Numbered from the stretch's first letter, positions 1-9,905 are shown. The stretch: DNA of 64,000 nt from Acidobacteriota bacterium (GCA_029263315.1 JAJCXR010000012.1:46551-110550), one strand, 5' to 3'. Program-made: numbers and translations. Notes: generated from the letters alone by a model not told the origin.

Positions 1-510
1 AACGATGATCTGGTGCGCCGCTTCGTCGCCGCCATCGACAGCACGGCCCGCGGTGACAGCCCCCGGAGTCACGTCACGTTCATGGTGCCGCAAGGGGCCT
101 TTCAAGCGGAGCGGCAGCAGCAGGATTTGGTGATCGACGACGCCAGCTTTTCCCGCTACGACCTCATGACCCAGGTTTTCCTATCCCTCGATACGGCCAC
201 CAGTGTGCGGCTCTACCGTCAGCTGGAGCCGCTGTTCGACGAGGCCTACCAAGATCTCGGCTACCCCGGTGGCGACTTCGACAACGTGCTGCAGAAGGCC
301 ATCGCCCACCTGCTGAAGACACCGATCCCGGAAGATCCCCTGGAAGTCGAGAAGGGTGTCCGCAGTTATCGTTTCAGCGATCCCGTTCTGGAAAACCTGA
401 GCCCGGCTCAGAAACACTATCTGCGTATGGGCGCCGGCAACATGCGCCAGCTGCACGCCAAGCTGCGTCTCATGGCGACGACCCTGGAGCTGTCGCAGCA
501 AAACGAGTAG
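1..510 (+). CDS. DUF3014 domain protein, C-terminal part (5' end outside window)
   Basis: The frame is open from base 1, so the 5' end lies outside the window; about 169 residues are visible. The pattern matches DUF3014: DDLVRRFV at the edge, then SRYD, a PL-x-D-EAY-x-DLGYP stretch near the middle, LLKTPIP, and the tail AQK-LRMG-N. Proteins of this family are usually anchored by one N-terminal membrane helix, which would be in the missing part; their function is unknown. It ends 119 nt before the aspartate kinase gene on the same strand. The GTG at 13 could be read as a start, but the match continues upstream of it, so I treat the gene as partial. Confidence 0.8.
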   Translation, partial: NDDLVRRFVAAIDSTARGDSPRSHVTFMVPQGAFQAERQQQDLVIDDASFSRYDLMTQVFLSLDTATSVRLYRQLEPLFDEAYQDLGYPGGDFDNVLQKAIAHLLKTPIPEDPLEVEKGVRSYRFSDPVLENLSPAQKHYLRMGAGNMRQLHAKLRLMATTLELSQQNE

Positions 511-629
511 AGCCACCGGGTCACCAACCCCTCCAACCCTCGACGCCTAAGGGTGATCGCGTTATCGTCCCCTGGCTCGATTCTCGGGCCCCATGGTGGG
601 GCGCTGAGCAAACGACAGCGAGAAGCATC

Positions 630-3104
630 ATGCGTGTGTTGAAATTCGGCGGCACTTCGGTGGCCACCGTCGAGAGCCTGGGCCGGGTCCTCGATATCGT
701 GTCGCAGGCGGTCACCGAATCGAAAGCCGACGGCGGGGACGGCAGGGTGGTGGTCGTGGTGTCGGCCATGGGCGGCGTCACCAATCAGCTGATCGCGGCG
801 ATGGGGCGGGGCGCCAAACGGGACGATTCTTACCAACAGGTGTGGGCCGATCTTCAGGCTCGCCACATGGAATCCGCCGCCGCCCTGGCCGGTGACGGGA
901 CGGAGGAATTGCAGCAGTCCCTGGGCCAGAGTTTTGCAGATCTGAAGGATCTGCTGCACGGCACTTACCTGCTGCGGGAAGCCAGCCCGCGGACCCGCGA
1001 CGGCATCTTGGCCTACGGCGAGCGCCTGTCAGCCGCTTTGGTGGCGGCGATACTGCGGGCCCGGGGAATGGCCGCCGAAGCGGTGGACGCGCGCCGCATG
1101 ATCCTCACCGACGACCATTTCGGTCGGGCCCAGGTGGATTTCACAGCCTCCTATGAACGCATCCGTCAGGTCTTGTCCGAGATCGACGGCGTGGCGGTGG
1201 TCACCGGCTTCACCGGCGCCACCGCCGAGGGCCAGACCACCACCCTGGGACGCGGCGGCTCCGACTACACGGCGGCGCTGCTCGGGGCGGCCCTCAAAGC
1301 CTCTGCGGTGGAGCTGTGGACGGATGTCGACGGCGTCATGAGCGCCGACCCGCGGTGGGTCGAAGGGGCCTTTCCGCAACATCAGATGAGCTACGCCGAG
1401 CTCATGGAGCTATCGCACTTTGGGGCCAAGGTGGTCTACCCTCCCACCATCCATCCGGCCCGCAGCCACAATATCCCGCTGCTGATCAAAAACACCTTTG
1501 CACCCGAGGCGCCGGGAACACGGGTGGTCGAAAAGAGCGCCGACAATCCGTTTCCGATTCGTGGCATCGCCTCGATCAACCATGTCGCCATGATGCGCCT
1601 CGAAGGGGATGGCATGGTGGGCGTGCCCGGTATTGCGGGACGCCTCTTCGGCGCGTTGGCAAGGCATGACGTATCGGTGATCCTGATCAGTCAGAGCTCC
1701 TCGGAACACTCGATCTGCTTTGCCGTCGCCCCTGAGGATGCAGCCCCGGCCGAGTCGGCGGTGGCCAAGGAATTCGAGCTCGAGCACCGCCTGGGCATCA
1801 TCGATCCGCTGGTGGTGGAGGACGAGCAATCGGTCGTCGCCGCCGTCGGTGAGCAGATGCGCCAGCACCCGGGCATCGCCGGTCACCTGTTCAGCGTCCT
1901 CGGACGCCAAGGCATCAGCGTCAAGGCGATCTCCCAAGGATCCTCGGAGCTCAATATCTCTCTGGTGGTGGACCGTCCCCATGAAAAGAAGGCCCTGGGC
2001 TCCATCCACCAAGCATTTTTTGCCCCGCGTCGGCGGCGCCTCGCCTTGGCTCTCATGGGGCCTGGGCGGGTGGGGTCTGAGCTGCTGTCCCAGGTCCAGT
2101 CGGCGGCGCCTTCCTTGCTGATACAGGAAGACTTGGAGGTGGTGGTGGTCGGCATCGCCAACAGCCGCCGCATGTTGATGGATCGCCGAGGTATCGATCT
2201 CAACGCCTGGCAGCCCCTGCTGGCGGAGGCACCGGCCCTCGACCTGCGTTCCTGGCAGGACTTCCTGACCCACGGGGACGGCAACGACTTGACGGTGCTG
2301 GCCGATTGCACCGCCAGCGACACGCCGGGTGGTCTCTACCTGTCGCTCCTCGAAGCGGACTGCGGCGTCGTCGGCGCTAACAAACGACCCTTTTCTGGCC
2401 CCTACGAACATTTCTCGGCCCTCTGGGAGACCTCGCGGCGCGGTCGCGGCGCCCTTTTCTTGGAAGCCACCGTCGGCGCTGGCCTGCCGGTGCTCGGCAC
2501 CTTGGAAGATCTACGCCGCACCGGCGACCGGATACGCCGCATCGACGGCATTCTCTCCGGCACCGTCAATGCGGTTCTCGAGATGCTGCACGATGGCCTG
2601 ACATTTAGCGCCGCGGTGCGTCAGGCCCATGAGCATGGTCTCACCGAGCCCCACCCTTGGGACGACTTGAGCGGTGGCGACGTAGCCCGCAAGCTGTGCA
2701 TTCTCAGCCGGTTGTCGGGGCGTCGTGTGGAGATGGACGAGCTACGGGTCGAGCCGGTGATGGCCGACCGGGGTTGGCAAGCCATGGATATCGAGACCTT
2801 CTGGCAGGATCTTGGCGCCGTCGATGACGACTTCCAAGCCTTGGTGGCGAAGGCAAAAGCGGACGACTGCAGATTGCGCTATGTGGCGCGATCGAGCGAC
2901 AATGGCTCGTCCGTCAGCCTGCTCGCCGTGGCGGCGGACCACCCCGCCCATGGTCTGGCCGGCGCCGACAACCTCATCGCCTTCACCAGTGAGCGCTATC
3001 GTGAAACGCCGCTGGTGGTCCGTGGCCCAGGTGCTGGTACCCAGGTTACGGCGGCGGGGGTCTTCGCCGATGCCTTGAGAGCCGCCGCACGCATCCGTAC
3101 CTGA
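630..3104 (+). CDS. thrA: Bifunctional aspartate kinase / homoserine dehydrogenase
   Basis: Catalyses the first step (aspartate phosphorylation) and third step (aspartate semialdehyde to homoserine) of threonine/methionine synthesis. The 824 residues match the ThrA/MetL fusion length. The kinase half has KFGGTS at residues 5-10 and GRGGSDYTA near 207-215; two ACT-type regulatory modules follow at about 315-450 (VPGIAGRLF, HPGIAGHLF). The NAD(P) motif GPGRVGS at 477-483 opens the dehydrogenase half, which keeps GANKRPF and LSGGDVARKL. ACT modules suggest feedback by threonine or another end product, but the effector cannot be read here. asd follows 81 nt downstream and supplies the step between the two activities. 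No leader peptide or attenuator was found in 511-629. ThrA versus MetL is not decidable. Confidence 0.95.
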   Translation: MRVLKFGGTSVATVESLGRVLDIVSQAVTESKADGGDGRVVVVVSAMGGVTNQLIAAMGRGAKRDDSYQQVWADLQARHMESAAALAGDGTEELQQSLGQSFADLKDLLHGTYLLREASPRTRDGILAYGERLSAALVAAILRARGMAAEAVDARRMILTDDHFGRAQVDFTASYERIRQVLSEIDGVAVVTGFTGATAEGQTTTLGRGGSDYTAALLGAALKASAVELWTDVDGVMSADPRWVEGAFPQHQMSYAELMELSHFGAKVVYPPTIHPARSHNIPLLIKNTFAPEAPGTRVVEKSADNPFPIRGIASINHVAMMRLEGDGMVGVPGIAGRLFGALARHDVSVILISQSSSEHSICFAVAPEDAAPAESAVAKEFELEHRLGIIDPLVVEDEQSVVAAVGEQMRQHPGIAGHLFSVLGRQGISVKAISQGSSELNISLVVDRPHEKKALGSIHQAFFAPRRRRLALALMGPGRVGSELLSQVQSAAPSLLIQEDLEVVVVGIANSRRMLMDRRGIDLNAWQPLLAEAPALDLRSWQDFLTHGDGNDLTVLADCTASDTPGGLYLSLLEADCGVVGANKRPFSGPYEHFSALWETSRRGRGALFLEATVGAGLPVLGTLEDLRRTGDRIRRIDGILSGTVNAVLEMLHDGLTFSAAVRQAHEHGLTEPHPWDDLSGGDVARKLCILSRLSGRRVEMDELRVEPVMADRGWQAMDIETFWQDLGAVDDDFQALVAKAKADDCRLRYVARSSDNGSSVSLLAVAADHPAHGLAGADNLIAFTSERYRETPLVVRGPGAGTQVTAAGVFADALRAAARIRT

Positions 3105-3185
3105 GACGCCGCATCCGCACCTATCACGCGGCGACCGCGGATCGGCATCAGCCCCCAACCAAAAGCCTCAACAAGAGAACCATCC

Positions 3186-4262
3186 ATGTCCAATGCCAAG
3201 CCATTTCGACCCGAGCATAAGATCCCCGTTGCCGTCCTGGGGGCCACCGGCAGTGTCGGCCAGCGTTTTGTCGCCCTGTTGACGGAGCACCCGTGGTTCG
3301 AGGTCGTCGCCCTCACCGCCTCCGAGCGCTCCGCCGGACGGCCCTATGGGGACGCTGTCCACTGGCTCCAGGAAACACCCCTACCGGCAGCCATTGCAGC
3401 CATGCAAGTGCTCCCCACGGCGGAGCCCCTGCCCTGTCGCCTGCTGTTTTCGGCCCTCGATACCTCCACCGCCGATGCCGTCGAAGGTCCCTTGGCCGAC
3501 GCCGGGTATTTTGTCGTTTCGAACGCCAGTAGCCACCGCATGGATGCGGACGTGCCGCTGATCGTGCCGGAGGTCAATGCCGAGCACTTGGAGCTGGTTC
3601 ACCACCAGAATCGGCCCCACGGCGGCGCCATCGTCACCAACCCCAATTGCTCCACCATCGGCCTGGTGATGGCCCTCAAACCCTTGGCCGACGCCTTCGG
3701 CCTGGAGCAGGTCCATGTCGTCACCATGCAGGCCCTGTCCGGGGCGGGGGTGCCGGGGGTACCCAGCATGGCGGTGATCGACAATCTGGTGCCCTACATC
3801 GGCAACGAAGAGGACAAGCTCGAAACCGAGCCACTGAAAATACTGGGGCGTTACGGAGACGGCCGGATCGTGCCCACGGATTTGACCCTCAGCGCCCAGT
3901 GCAACCGAGTCGCCGTGCTCGACGGTCACACCGAGTGCATCTCCGTGCTGCTCGGCAAGCGGGCGTCCCAAGATGACGTCCGCGACGCCCTGCGGCGCTT
4001 CACCGCCCTACCGCAGGCCCTCGAGCTGCCGTCGGCACCGAGGCAGCCGATCCACGTCACCGAGCGGGTCGATCGTCCACAGCCTCGCCTCGACCGCGGA
4101 CGGGAAGCGGGCATGGCGGTGACGGTGGGACGCCTTCGCCCTTGCCCACTCTTCGATTTCAAGTTCGTGGCCCTTTCCCACAACACGTTGCGCGGTGCCG
4201 CCGGCGGCTCGATTCTGGTGGCCGAGATGGCGGTGGTGCAAGGTTTGGTGCCCGGTGGCTGA
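3186..4262 (+). CDS. asd: Aspartate-semialdehyde dehydrogenase
   Basis: Reduces aspartyl phosphate to aspartate semialdehyde with NADPH, linking the two activities of the upstream bifunctional enzyme. The N-terminal Rossmann motif GATGSVGQ (residues 19-26) and the active-site NPNCSTIGL with Cys155 are clear, as is the substrate-binding segment around GAGVPGVPS. The length of 358 fits the archaeal/fungal-like Asd subclass, which has the longer C-terminal half seen here (ECISVLLGKR, then LRPCPLFDFKF). The ATG is preceded by an AAGAG stretch. The gene is co-directional with the kinase gene and probably co-transcribed; the gene 29 nt downstream is unrelated in function. Confidence 0.95.
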   Translation: MSNAKPFRPEHKIPVAVLGATGSVGQRFVALLTEHPWFEVVALTASERSAGRPYGDAVHWLQETPLPAAIAAMQVLPTAEPLPCRLLFSALDTSTADAVEGPLADAGYFVVSNASSHRMDADVPLIVPEVNAEHLELVHHQNRPHGGAIVTNPNCSTIGLVMALKPLADAFGLEQVHVVTMQALSGAGVPGVPSMAVIDNLVPYIGNEEDKLETEPLKILGRYGDGRIVPTDLTLSAQCNRVAVLDGHTECISVLLGKRASQDDVRDALRRFTALPQALELPSAPRQPIHVTERVDRPQPRLDRGREAGMAVTVGRLRPCPLFDFKFVALSHNTLRGAAGGSILVAEMAVVQGLVPGG

Positions 4263-4291
4263 GCACAACGCGGGCTGCTAAGCTGGAATCT

Positions 4292-4792
4292 ATGGACGCC
4301 AAACTGACTTTTTGGACCTACGCCCTCATCCTCATGACGGCCATGATCACCATGGGCCTGGTGGGCTGGCGTCAGATCCGTCGCAACGACATTCGCCGAC
4401 ATCGACGCTCGATGCAGATCGCCATCGCCCTGTTCTTCACCTTCATTGCTTCCTACCTCCTCAAGCTCCGTTTCCTCGGGCGAGAGGACTTCGATCGCTG
4501 GTCCGCTGCCGACATCACCGTCTTGAGGATTCACGAAACCTTTGTGCTGCTCCTCTTCCTCTGCGGTCTCGCAGCCCGTTGGCTGGCCCACCGCATGGAG
4601 ACCTCCACCGCCAACCGCCAAGTGATCGCTCGACGACATCGCCTGGCAGGCCGTACGGCTTTGATCTCCGGCATCCTGGCCTTGCTGACCGCAGGGGTCG
4701 TCTTGTTGAGTATGTTTCGGCGTAGCTCGGAGTTGACGGCGGTCTGGCACCCGAGCCATACCGCCAGGGGTGCGATCGCCAGCCTACGATGA
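4292..4792 (+). CDS. DUF420 family membrane protein
   Basis: A 166-residue integral membrane protein with four hydrophobic helices (about 6-26, 41-60, 80-98, 123-143). Histidines in the second half (RIHETFVLL, then RRHRLAGR) are typical of DUF420/YozB-like proteins. Members of this family are often found near cytochrome oxidase assembly genes and are suspected to act in haem or copper delivery, but no role is proven. The open frame extends 50 codons upstream into asd; the ATG at 4292 was chosen because the upstream residues are not hydrophobic and the DUF420 match starts here. The stop overlaps the ABC transporter start by 4 nt (ATGA), so the two genes are translationally coupled. Confidence 0.75.
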   Translation: MDAKLTFWTYALILMTAMITMGLVGWRQIRRNDIRRHRRSMQIAIALFFTFIASYLLKLRFLGREDFDRWSAADITVLRIHETFVLLLFLCGLAARWLAHRMETSTANRQVIARRHRLAGRTALISGILALLTAGVVLLSMFRRSSELTAVWHPSHTARGAIASLR

Positions 4793-6534
4793 AAAAGCTA
4801 GCTCCCCTTCTGCCCTATTTCAAGCCCTGCCGCCGCAGCTTGATCGGCGGCATTCTCTGCGTCGCAGGAACGGCGGCCCTCGGCCTGACGGCGCCGATCA
4901 TCATCGGTCGGGCCATCGACGCCATGGCCACCGACATCACCCGTCAACGGTTGGTGCTCTACGGCGTCCTTCTGGTGGGGCTCATTCTGGCGCAAGGTAT
5001 TTTTCGCTATGGTCAGCGCATGATCCTGGTGACCATGAGCCGCCGTATCGAGCTCAACCTGCGCAACGACTTCTTCGCCCACCTGGAGAAGCTGCACATG
5101 GGCTTCTTCCAACGCAGCTCCACCGGCGACTTGATGGCGCGGGCCACCAATGATCTGAATGCGGTGCGACTGCTCTGCGGCCCGGCGATCATGTACGCCA
5201 CCAACACCGTCATCACCGGTATCGCCGCCGTCACGTTGATGAGCCGAGTGCATGGCGGCCTGACCTTGGTGGCGGTATGCATTCTGCCCTTGACCGCGAT
5301 TGTGACGCGGGTCTTCGGCAAGCGCATCCACGTGCTGTTCAATGACGTGCAAGAGCATTTCTCGACCCTATCGACCCAAGTGCAGCAAAATCTCTCCGGC
5401 GCCCGGGTGGTGCGAGCCTATGCCCAGGAGGAAGCCGAGGAAGCATCCTTCGCCGAAGTCAGCAAGGAGTATGTCGAACGCAATCGTCAGCTGACGCGAT
5501 GGAATGCGGGCTTCTCCCCGCTGCTGCATTTGATGGTCGGGTTGGGTTTCGCCGCCGTCTTGATCTACGGTGGACACCTGATGATCCAAGGGGTGATCAC
5601 CGTCGGTGAGTTCGTCACCTTCGACCTCTTTTTTGGTGAGCTCGTATGGCCGATGATCGCCATCGGCTGGGTGATCAACTTGACGGAGAGGGGCACCGCC
5701 TCGATGGCCCGGATCCAGCAGGTGCTCGACGAAGAGCCGGAGATCCGCGACCACCCGTCGGTCCGCAGCCCGGGCATCCCGTTGGCCGGGTCCATCGAGC
5801 TACGCTCGCTGCATTTCTCCTACGGAGTCGATCAACCCGAGGTGCTCTGCGATTTGCATTTGAGCGCCTCGGCGGGGGAAACCGTTGCCATCGTCGGTCG
5901 AACGGGGGCCGGCAAGAGCACCCTGCTGGCCTTGATCCCAAGACTCTTCGAGCCCCCGCGGGGGCAGATTTTTGTCGATGGCATCGATATCCTCGACTGG
6001 CCCCTGAAGGAGATGCGCGGCGCTTTGGCCATGGTGCCTCAGGAGACCTTTCTCTTCTCGGCCAGCCTGCGGGACAACATCGCCTTCGGCAAACCCGATG
6101 CCTCGGACGACGACATCCGCCATGCCGCCGGCCTGGCGGACCTCAACGCCGACCTCTCGGACTTCCCCCAAGGGCTCGATACCCTGGTGGGGGAACGGGG
6201 TATCACCCTGTCCGGGGGGCAGAAACAACGGGTGGCCCTGGCCCGAGCTTTGCTCTGCGAGCCGCGCATCCTACTGCTCGACGACTGCCTCTCGGCCGTC
6301 GATTCCCAGACCGAAGCTCGCATCCTCAGCAACTTGCGAAGCGTCTTCAAAGGTCGTACCGTGTTCTTCGTCACCCATCGCGTGTCGGCAGCACAGACGG
6401 CGGACCAGATCATCGTTCTGGACGACGGCAAGATCATCGAACGGGGGCACCACCGGGATCTGCTGCAAGACGAGGGTATCTATGCCGATCTGGCCCTACG
6501 CCAACAGCTGGAAGAAGAGCTGGCCGCGGTCTGA
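4789..6534 (+). CDS. ABC exporter half-transporter, permease-ATPase fusion (MdlA/YheH-like)
   Basis: A 581-residue type IV ABC exporter half: six-helix domain at about 15-300 and a nucleotide-binding domain at 335-575. Walker A is GRTGAGKST (370-378), the signature is LSGGQ (474-478) and the H-loop His is at 530. The Walker B region reads LLLDDCLSAVD, so the catalytic carboxylate is Asp499 rather than the usual Glu. This substitution is known from the degenerate half of heterodimeric exporters such as MdlA and YheH/BmrC. No partner half lies in this window. The substrate (drug, lipid or peptide) cannot be told. Its start overlaps the DUF420 stop. Confidence 0.9.
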   Translation: MKKLAPLLPYFKPCRRSLIGGILCVAGTAALGLTAPIIIGRAIDAMATDITRQRLVLYGVLLVGLILAQGIFRYGQRMILVTMSRRIELNLRNDFFAHLEKLHMGFFQRSSTGDLMARATNDLNAVRLLCGPAIMYATNTVITGIAAVTLMSRVHGGLTLVAVCILPLTAIVTRVFGKRIHVLFNDVQEHFSTLSTQVQQNLSGARVVRAYAQEEAEEASFAEVSKEYVERNRQLTRWNAGFSPLLHLMVGLGFAAVLIYGGHLMIQGVITVGEFVTFDLFFGELVWPMIAIGWVINLTERGTASMARIQQVLDEEPEIRDHPSVRSPGIPLAGSIELRSLHFSYGVDQPEVLCDLHLSASAGETVAIVGRTGAGKSTLLALIPRLFEPPRGQIFVDGIDILDWPLKEMRGALAMVPQETFLFSASLRDNIAFGKPDASDDDIRHAAGLADLNADLSDFPQGLDTLVGERGITLSGGQKQRVALARALLCEPRILLLDDCLSAVDSQTEARILSNLRSVFKGRTVFFVTHRVSAAQTADQIIVLDDGKIIERGHHRDLLQDEGIYADLALRQQLEEELAAV

Positions 6535-6604
6535 CACCTCGCCGTCCGGCTCGTCGCACGGCTCGGGCTCGCCACGCCGCCAACCATCCGAAGGAGAAAC
6601 CACC

Positions 6605-9600
6605 ATGCCGCGGACTTGTCTCATAGCCCTCTTGTCGTTGCTCTGCACCGTCGTCTCCCCTCCTCCCATCGAGGCGAACCGTGCGTCCAAGAAGGCGCAG
6701 GCCACGGGGACCTCAGAGGCTGAGGCAACACCCTACGACGGTTTCCTGGAGTCCCTGGAATGGCGCCAGGTGGGGCCCTTCCGCGGCGGGCGATCGGCGG
6801 CGGTCACCGGTTTGCCCAACCATCCCGACACCTATTACTTCGGCGCCACCGGTGGCGGCGTCTGGAAAACCCTCGACGGCGGCCGCACTTGGAGCAATAT
6901 TTCCGACGGCAGCTTCGGCGGCTCCATCGGTGCCGTGGCGGTCTCGACCTGGGACCCCAACGTCATCTATGTGGGCGGCGGCGAAAAAACGGTGCGCGGC
7001 AATGTTTCCCACGGTGACGGCATCTGGAAGTCCCTGGATGCCGGCAAGACCTGGCGTCACATGGGTTTGGCCGACAGCCATCATGTGCCTCGTATCCGCA
7101 TTCATCCCCGGGACCCTGACTTGGTCTACGTGGCTGCCCTGGGCCACCTGTATGGTCCCAACGACGAGCGGGGAGTCTTTCGCAGCCGCGACGGTGGCGA
7201 CACCTGGGAGAAAATTCTCTTCGTCAACGCCGACGCGGGAGCCGTCGACCTGGCGATGGACCCCTCCAACCCGCGTATTCTCTATGCCTCCTTCTGGCGC
7301 CTCCGCCGCACCCCCTACAGCCTGGAATCCGGCGGTGAGGGCTCGGGCCTGTGGAAGAGCACCGACGGCGGCGACAGCTGGCAGGAGCTGACCGACAACC
7401 CGGGGCTACCGGCAGCCCCCATCGGCATCAGCGGCATCACCGTGTCCCCCAGCCGACCCGACAATCTCTACGCCATCGTCGAAGCTTCCCAAGGCGGAGT
7501 ATTCCGTTCCCGCGACGCCGGTGCCACCTGGGAAAAGACCAACGATGAGCGCAAGCTCAGGCAACGGGCTTGGTACTACACCCGCATCTATGCCGATCCG
7601 CTGGACGAGGAGGCCGTCTATGTGCTCAACGTGCGTTTTCACCGCTCCAAGGACGGCGGCCGGAGCTTCCAGCGCATCTCGACCCCGCACGGTGACAACC
7701 ACGATCTGTGGATCGATCCGGCGGACCCACGGCGCATGATCGAAGCCAACGATGGCGGCGCCAACGTCAGCTATGACGGCGGCAAGACTTGGTCGCCGCA
7801 GGACAATCAACCGACGGCTCAGATGTATCGGGTGTCGACCGACAACGCCTTTCCCTACCGCCTCCTAGGCGGCCAGCAGGACAACTCCACGGTGCGTATC
7901 CGCTCACGCTCGGCCTTCGGCTCGGCCATCGGCACGCGGGACTGGGGGCCCACGGCGGGGGGCGAGAGCGGTCATGTGGTGGCCAAACCCGACGACCCCG
8001 AGATCGTCTACGGTGGCTCCTACGGCGGTTTTCTGACCCGCTTCGATCACCGCACGGGGGAGCGGCGGGCGGTCAACGTGTGGCCGGACGATCCCATGGG
8101 CTGGGGGGCCGCCGAGCTCACCTATCGCTTTCAATGGAATTTTCCCATCTTCTTCTCCCCCCACGATCCAAATCGACTTTACGCCGCCGCCAACGTGCTC
8201 TTCACCAGCACCGACGAAGGCCAAAGCTGGCAGGCCATCAGCCCTGACTTGACGCGCAACGACGCTTCGAAGATGGGGCCCTCCGGTGGACCGATCACCA
8301 AGGACAATACCAGCGTCGAGTACTACGGCACCCTCTTCGCTGCCTTGGAATCACCCCACGAAGCGGGGGTCCTGTGGGTTGGCTCCGATGACGGTAGGGT
8401 GCATCGCAGCACCGACGGTGGCACGGCTTGGAGCGAGATCACCCCCTCCGGGCTACCCCAATGGGCACAAATCAACGACTTGGTGGCGCATCCCTTCGAC
8501 AAAGAGGGCGTCTACTTGGCGGCCACCGCATACAAGCTGGACGATTTTCGCCCCTACCTCTTCAAGACAACGGATGGCGGCGCCAGTTGGCAGGAGATCA
8601 CCGACGGTATCGCCGAGCATCATTTCACCCGTGCCATCGAGGCCGACGACGTACGCCAAGGCCTACTCTTCGCCGGCACCGAGCGCGGTGTCTATGTGTC
8701 GTTCGACGATGGAGGTGCCTGGCACCCGCTGCCCGGCCTGCCCATCGTGCCGGTGACCGACCTGGCAATGGCCCAAGGCGACTTGGTGGTCGCCACCCAG
8801 GGCCGCGGTTACTGGATCCTCGACGATCTCGCCCTGCTTCGTCAGATCGAGCCCGACGACCTGCAGCAGGACTTGGTGCTCTTCGAGCCACGACCCAGCT
8901 ATCGTCTCGGCAACGGAAGGGCCGAGGACGCGGGTCATCGGGGCACCAACCCACGTAACGGCGCAGTTTTTCGTTTTTGGCTGTCGGAGGCCTTGGCTGC
9001 CGGAGATGGGGAGGAGCCGACAGCTGTCCGCCTCGAAATCTTCGATCCCGCGGGCGAATCGATCCGCAGCTTTGTCACGGCGCCCAAGCCAGAGGGCGAC
9101 GCAGATGACGAAGCCGACGACGACGATGACAAAGCCGATCACCTCGGTGACGTCAAAGCCGGGCTCAATCTGTTCACCTGGGACCTCCGGTATCCCGCCG
9201 CGGAAGACTTCGAGGGCATGATCCTGTGGAACCGCGACTTGCAGGGGCCGAGGGCCCTGCCCGGCACCTATCGGGCCGTCATGACGGCCGGTGAGGAGAG
9301 CCAAGAAACCACTTTCGAGGTGCTGGCCGATCCACGGTCCAGTGTCACAGCGGAGGCGCTGCGGGCACAATTCGACTTCATGTTGGCGGTGCGAGATCGC
9401 CTCACCGAGGTGCACGGCGAGATCGGTACGATTCGTCGAACGCGCCAACAGGTGGAGGCCGTCGCCAAGCGCCTGGCCGACGACGAAACCTCGGCCCCCG
9501 TGGTGGAGGCGGCCGAGGCGTTGAACGAGGCCATGACCGAGATCGAGAAGGCCCTCTACCAGACGGAGAGTCGGAGCTCGCAGGATCCGCTCAACTTTCC

Positions 9601-9829
9601 GATCCGCCTCAACGACAAGCTGGCCGCGCTCCTCGGCCTTGCCGACTTCGGCGACTACCCACCTACGGCATCGATGCTCGCCGTTCGTCAACAGCTCGAC
9701 CAAGCCATCGACGAGCAGCTCGAGGCGCTGAGGGCGGTGTGGCGGAACGATCTCGAAGCCTTCAATGAGCTCGCCAAGGAGCATGGAATTCCCTTGGTAG
9801 CTCCTGCGGTGTCGCCCCCCGGCGACTGA
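6605..9829 (+). CDS. Secreted BNR/VPS10-like repeat protein (glycosyl-hydrolase-like beta-propeller)
   Basis: A 1074-residue secreted protein. The start at 6605 has a strong AAGGAGA site and a signal peptide (residues 1-24, hydrophobic ISLLSLLCTV-type core); the open frame runs 169 codons further upstream inside the ABC gene and is rejected. From about residue 45 to 760 there are many BNR/Asp-box motifs (S-x-DGG-x-TW), e.g. TLDGGRTWS, SLDAGKTWR, SRDGGDTWE and TTDGGASWQ, as in sortilin/VPS10-type propellers. The C-terminal third has a beta-rich domain with a very acidic insert (DDEADDDDD, about 840-850) and then helical residues. Such proteins are abundant in Acidobacteriota and often annotated as glycosyl hydrolases, but no catalytic residue can be assigned. 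It could bind or process polymers outside the cell. Confidence 0.85.
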   Translation: MPRTCLIALLSLLCTVVSPPPIEANRASKKAQATGTSEAEATPYDGFLESLEWRQVGPFRGGRSAAVTGLPNHPDTYYFGATGGGVWKTLDGGRTWSNISDGSFGGSIGAVAVSTWDPNVIYVGGGEKTVRGNVSHGDGIWKSLDAGKTWRHMGLADSHHVPRIRIHPRDPDLVYVAALGHLYGPNDERGVFRSRDGGDTWEKILFVNADAGAVDLAMDPSNPRILYASFWRLRRTPYSLESGGEGSGLWKSTDGGDSWQELTDNPGLPAAPIGISGITVSPSRPDNLYAIVEASQGGVFRSRDAGATWEKTNDERKLRQRAWYYTRIYADPLDEEAVYVLNVRFHRSKDGGRSFQRISTPHGDNHDLWIDPADPRRMIEANDGGANVSYDGGKTWSPQDNQPTAQMYRVSTDNAFPYRLLGGQQDNSTVRIRSRSAFGSAIGTRDWGPTAGGESGHVVAKPDDPEIVYGGSYGGFLTRFDHRTGERRAVNVWPDDPMGWGAAELTYRFQWNFPIFFSPHDPNRLYAAANVLFTSTDEGQSWQAISPDLTRNDASKMGPSGGPITKDNTSVEYYGTLFAALESPHEAGVLWVGSDDGRVHRSTDGGTAWSEITPSGLPQWAQINDLVAHPFDKEGVYLAATAYKLDDFRPYLFKTTDGGASWQEITDGIAEHHFTRAIEADDVRQGLLFAGTERGVYVSFDDGGAWHPLPGLPIVPVTDLAMAQGDLVVATQGRGYWILDDLALLRQIEPDDLQQDLVLFEPRPSYRLGNGRAEDAGHRGTNPRNGAVFRFWLSEALAAGDGEEPTAVRLEIFDPAGESIRSFVTAPKPEGDADDEADDDDDKADHLGDVKAGLNLFTWDLRYPAAEDFEGMILWNRDLQGPRALPGTYRAVMTAGEESQETTFEVLADPRSSVTAEALRAQFDFMLAVRDRLTEVHGEIGTIRRTRQQVEAVAKRLADDETSAPVVEAAEALNEAMTEIEKALYQTESRSSQDPLNFPIRLNDKLAALLGLADFGDYPPTASMLAVRQQLDQAIDEQLEALRAVWRNDLEAFNELAKEHGIPLVAPAVSPPGD

Positions 9830-9835
9830 CGTCGG

Positions 9836-9905
9836 TGCAGCTAGTTAGCTCCCGTCCCGTTTGCCGAAATTGGTGCTAGCGGGAGGCCCTTCGCGCGAGC
9901 ACGGA
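9836..9905. repeat. Intergenic repeat element, copy A
   Basis: Lies between the convergent ends of the BNR and VWA genes. It contains CCCGTTTGCCGAAATTGGTG followed by GCGGGAGGCCCTTCG and GCGAGCA, matching the element at 49871 over roughly 60 bases and the element at 60952 over its first half. CTCCCG (9849-9854) and CGGGAG (9880-9885) can pair, and AGCAC/GTGCT just downstream forms a second hairpin (near 9898-9913). No T-run follows, so it is not a plain intrinsic terminator. Confidence 0.6.

Noticed and set aside
592..630. Possible leader peptide or attenuator before the aspartate kinase gene
   Set aside because: The only short frame is ATG GTG GGG CGC TGA, with no run of Thr/Ile codons; the GCCCC/GGGGC pair is a weak stem without a T-run.
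6098..6604. Upstream extension of the BNR-repeat protein into the ABC gene
   Set aside because: The start at 6605 has a strong AAGGAGA site and signal peptide; the extra 169 codons are in an alternate frame of the ABC transporter.
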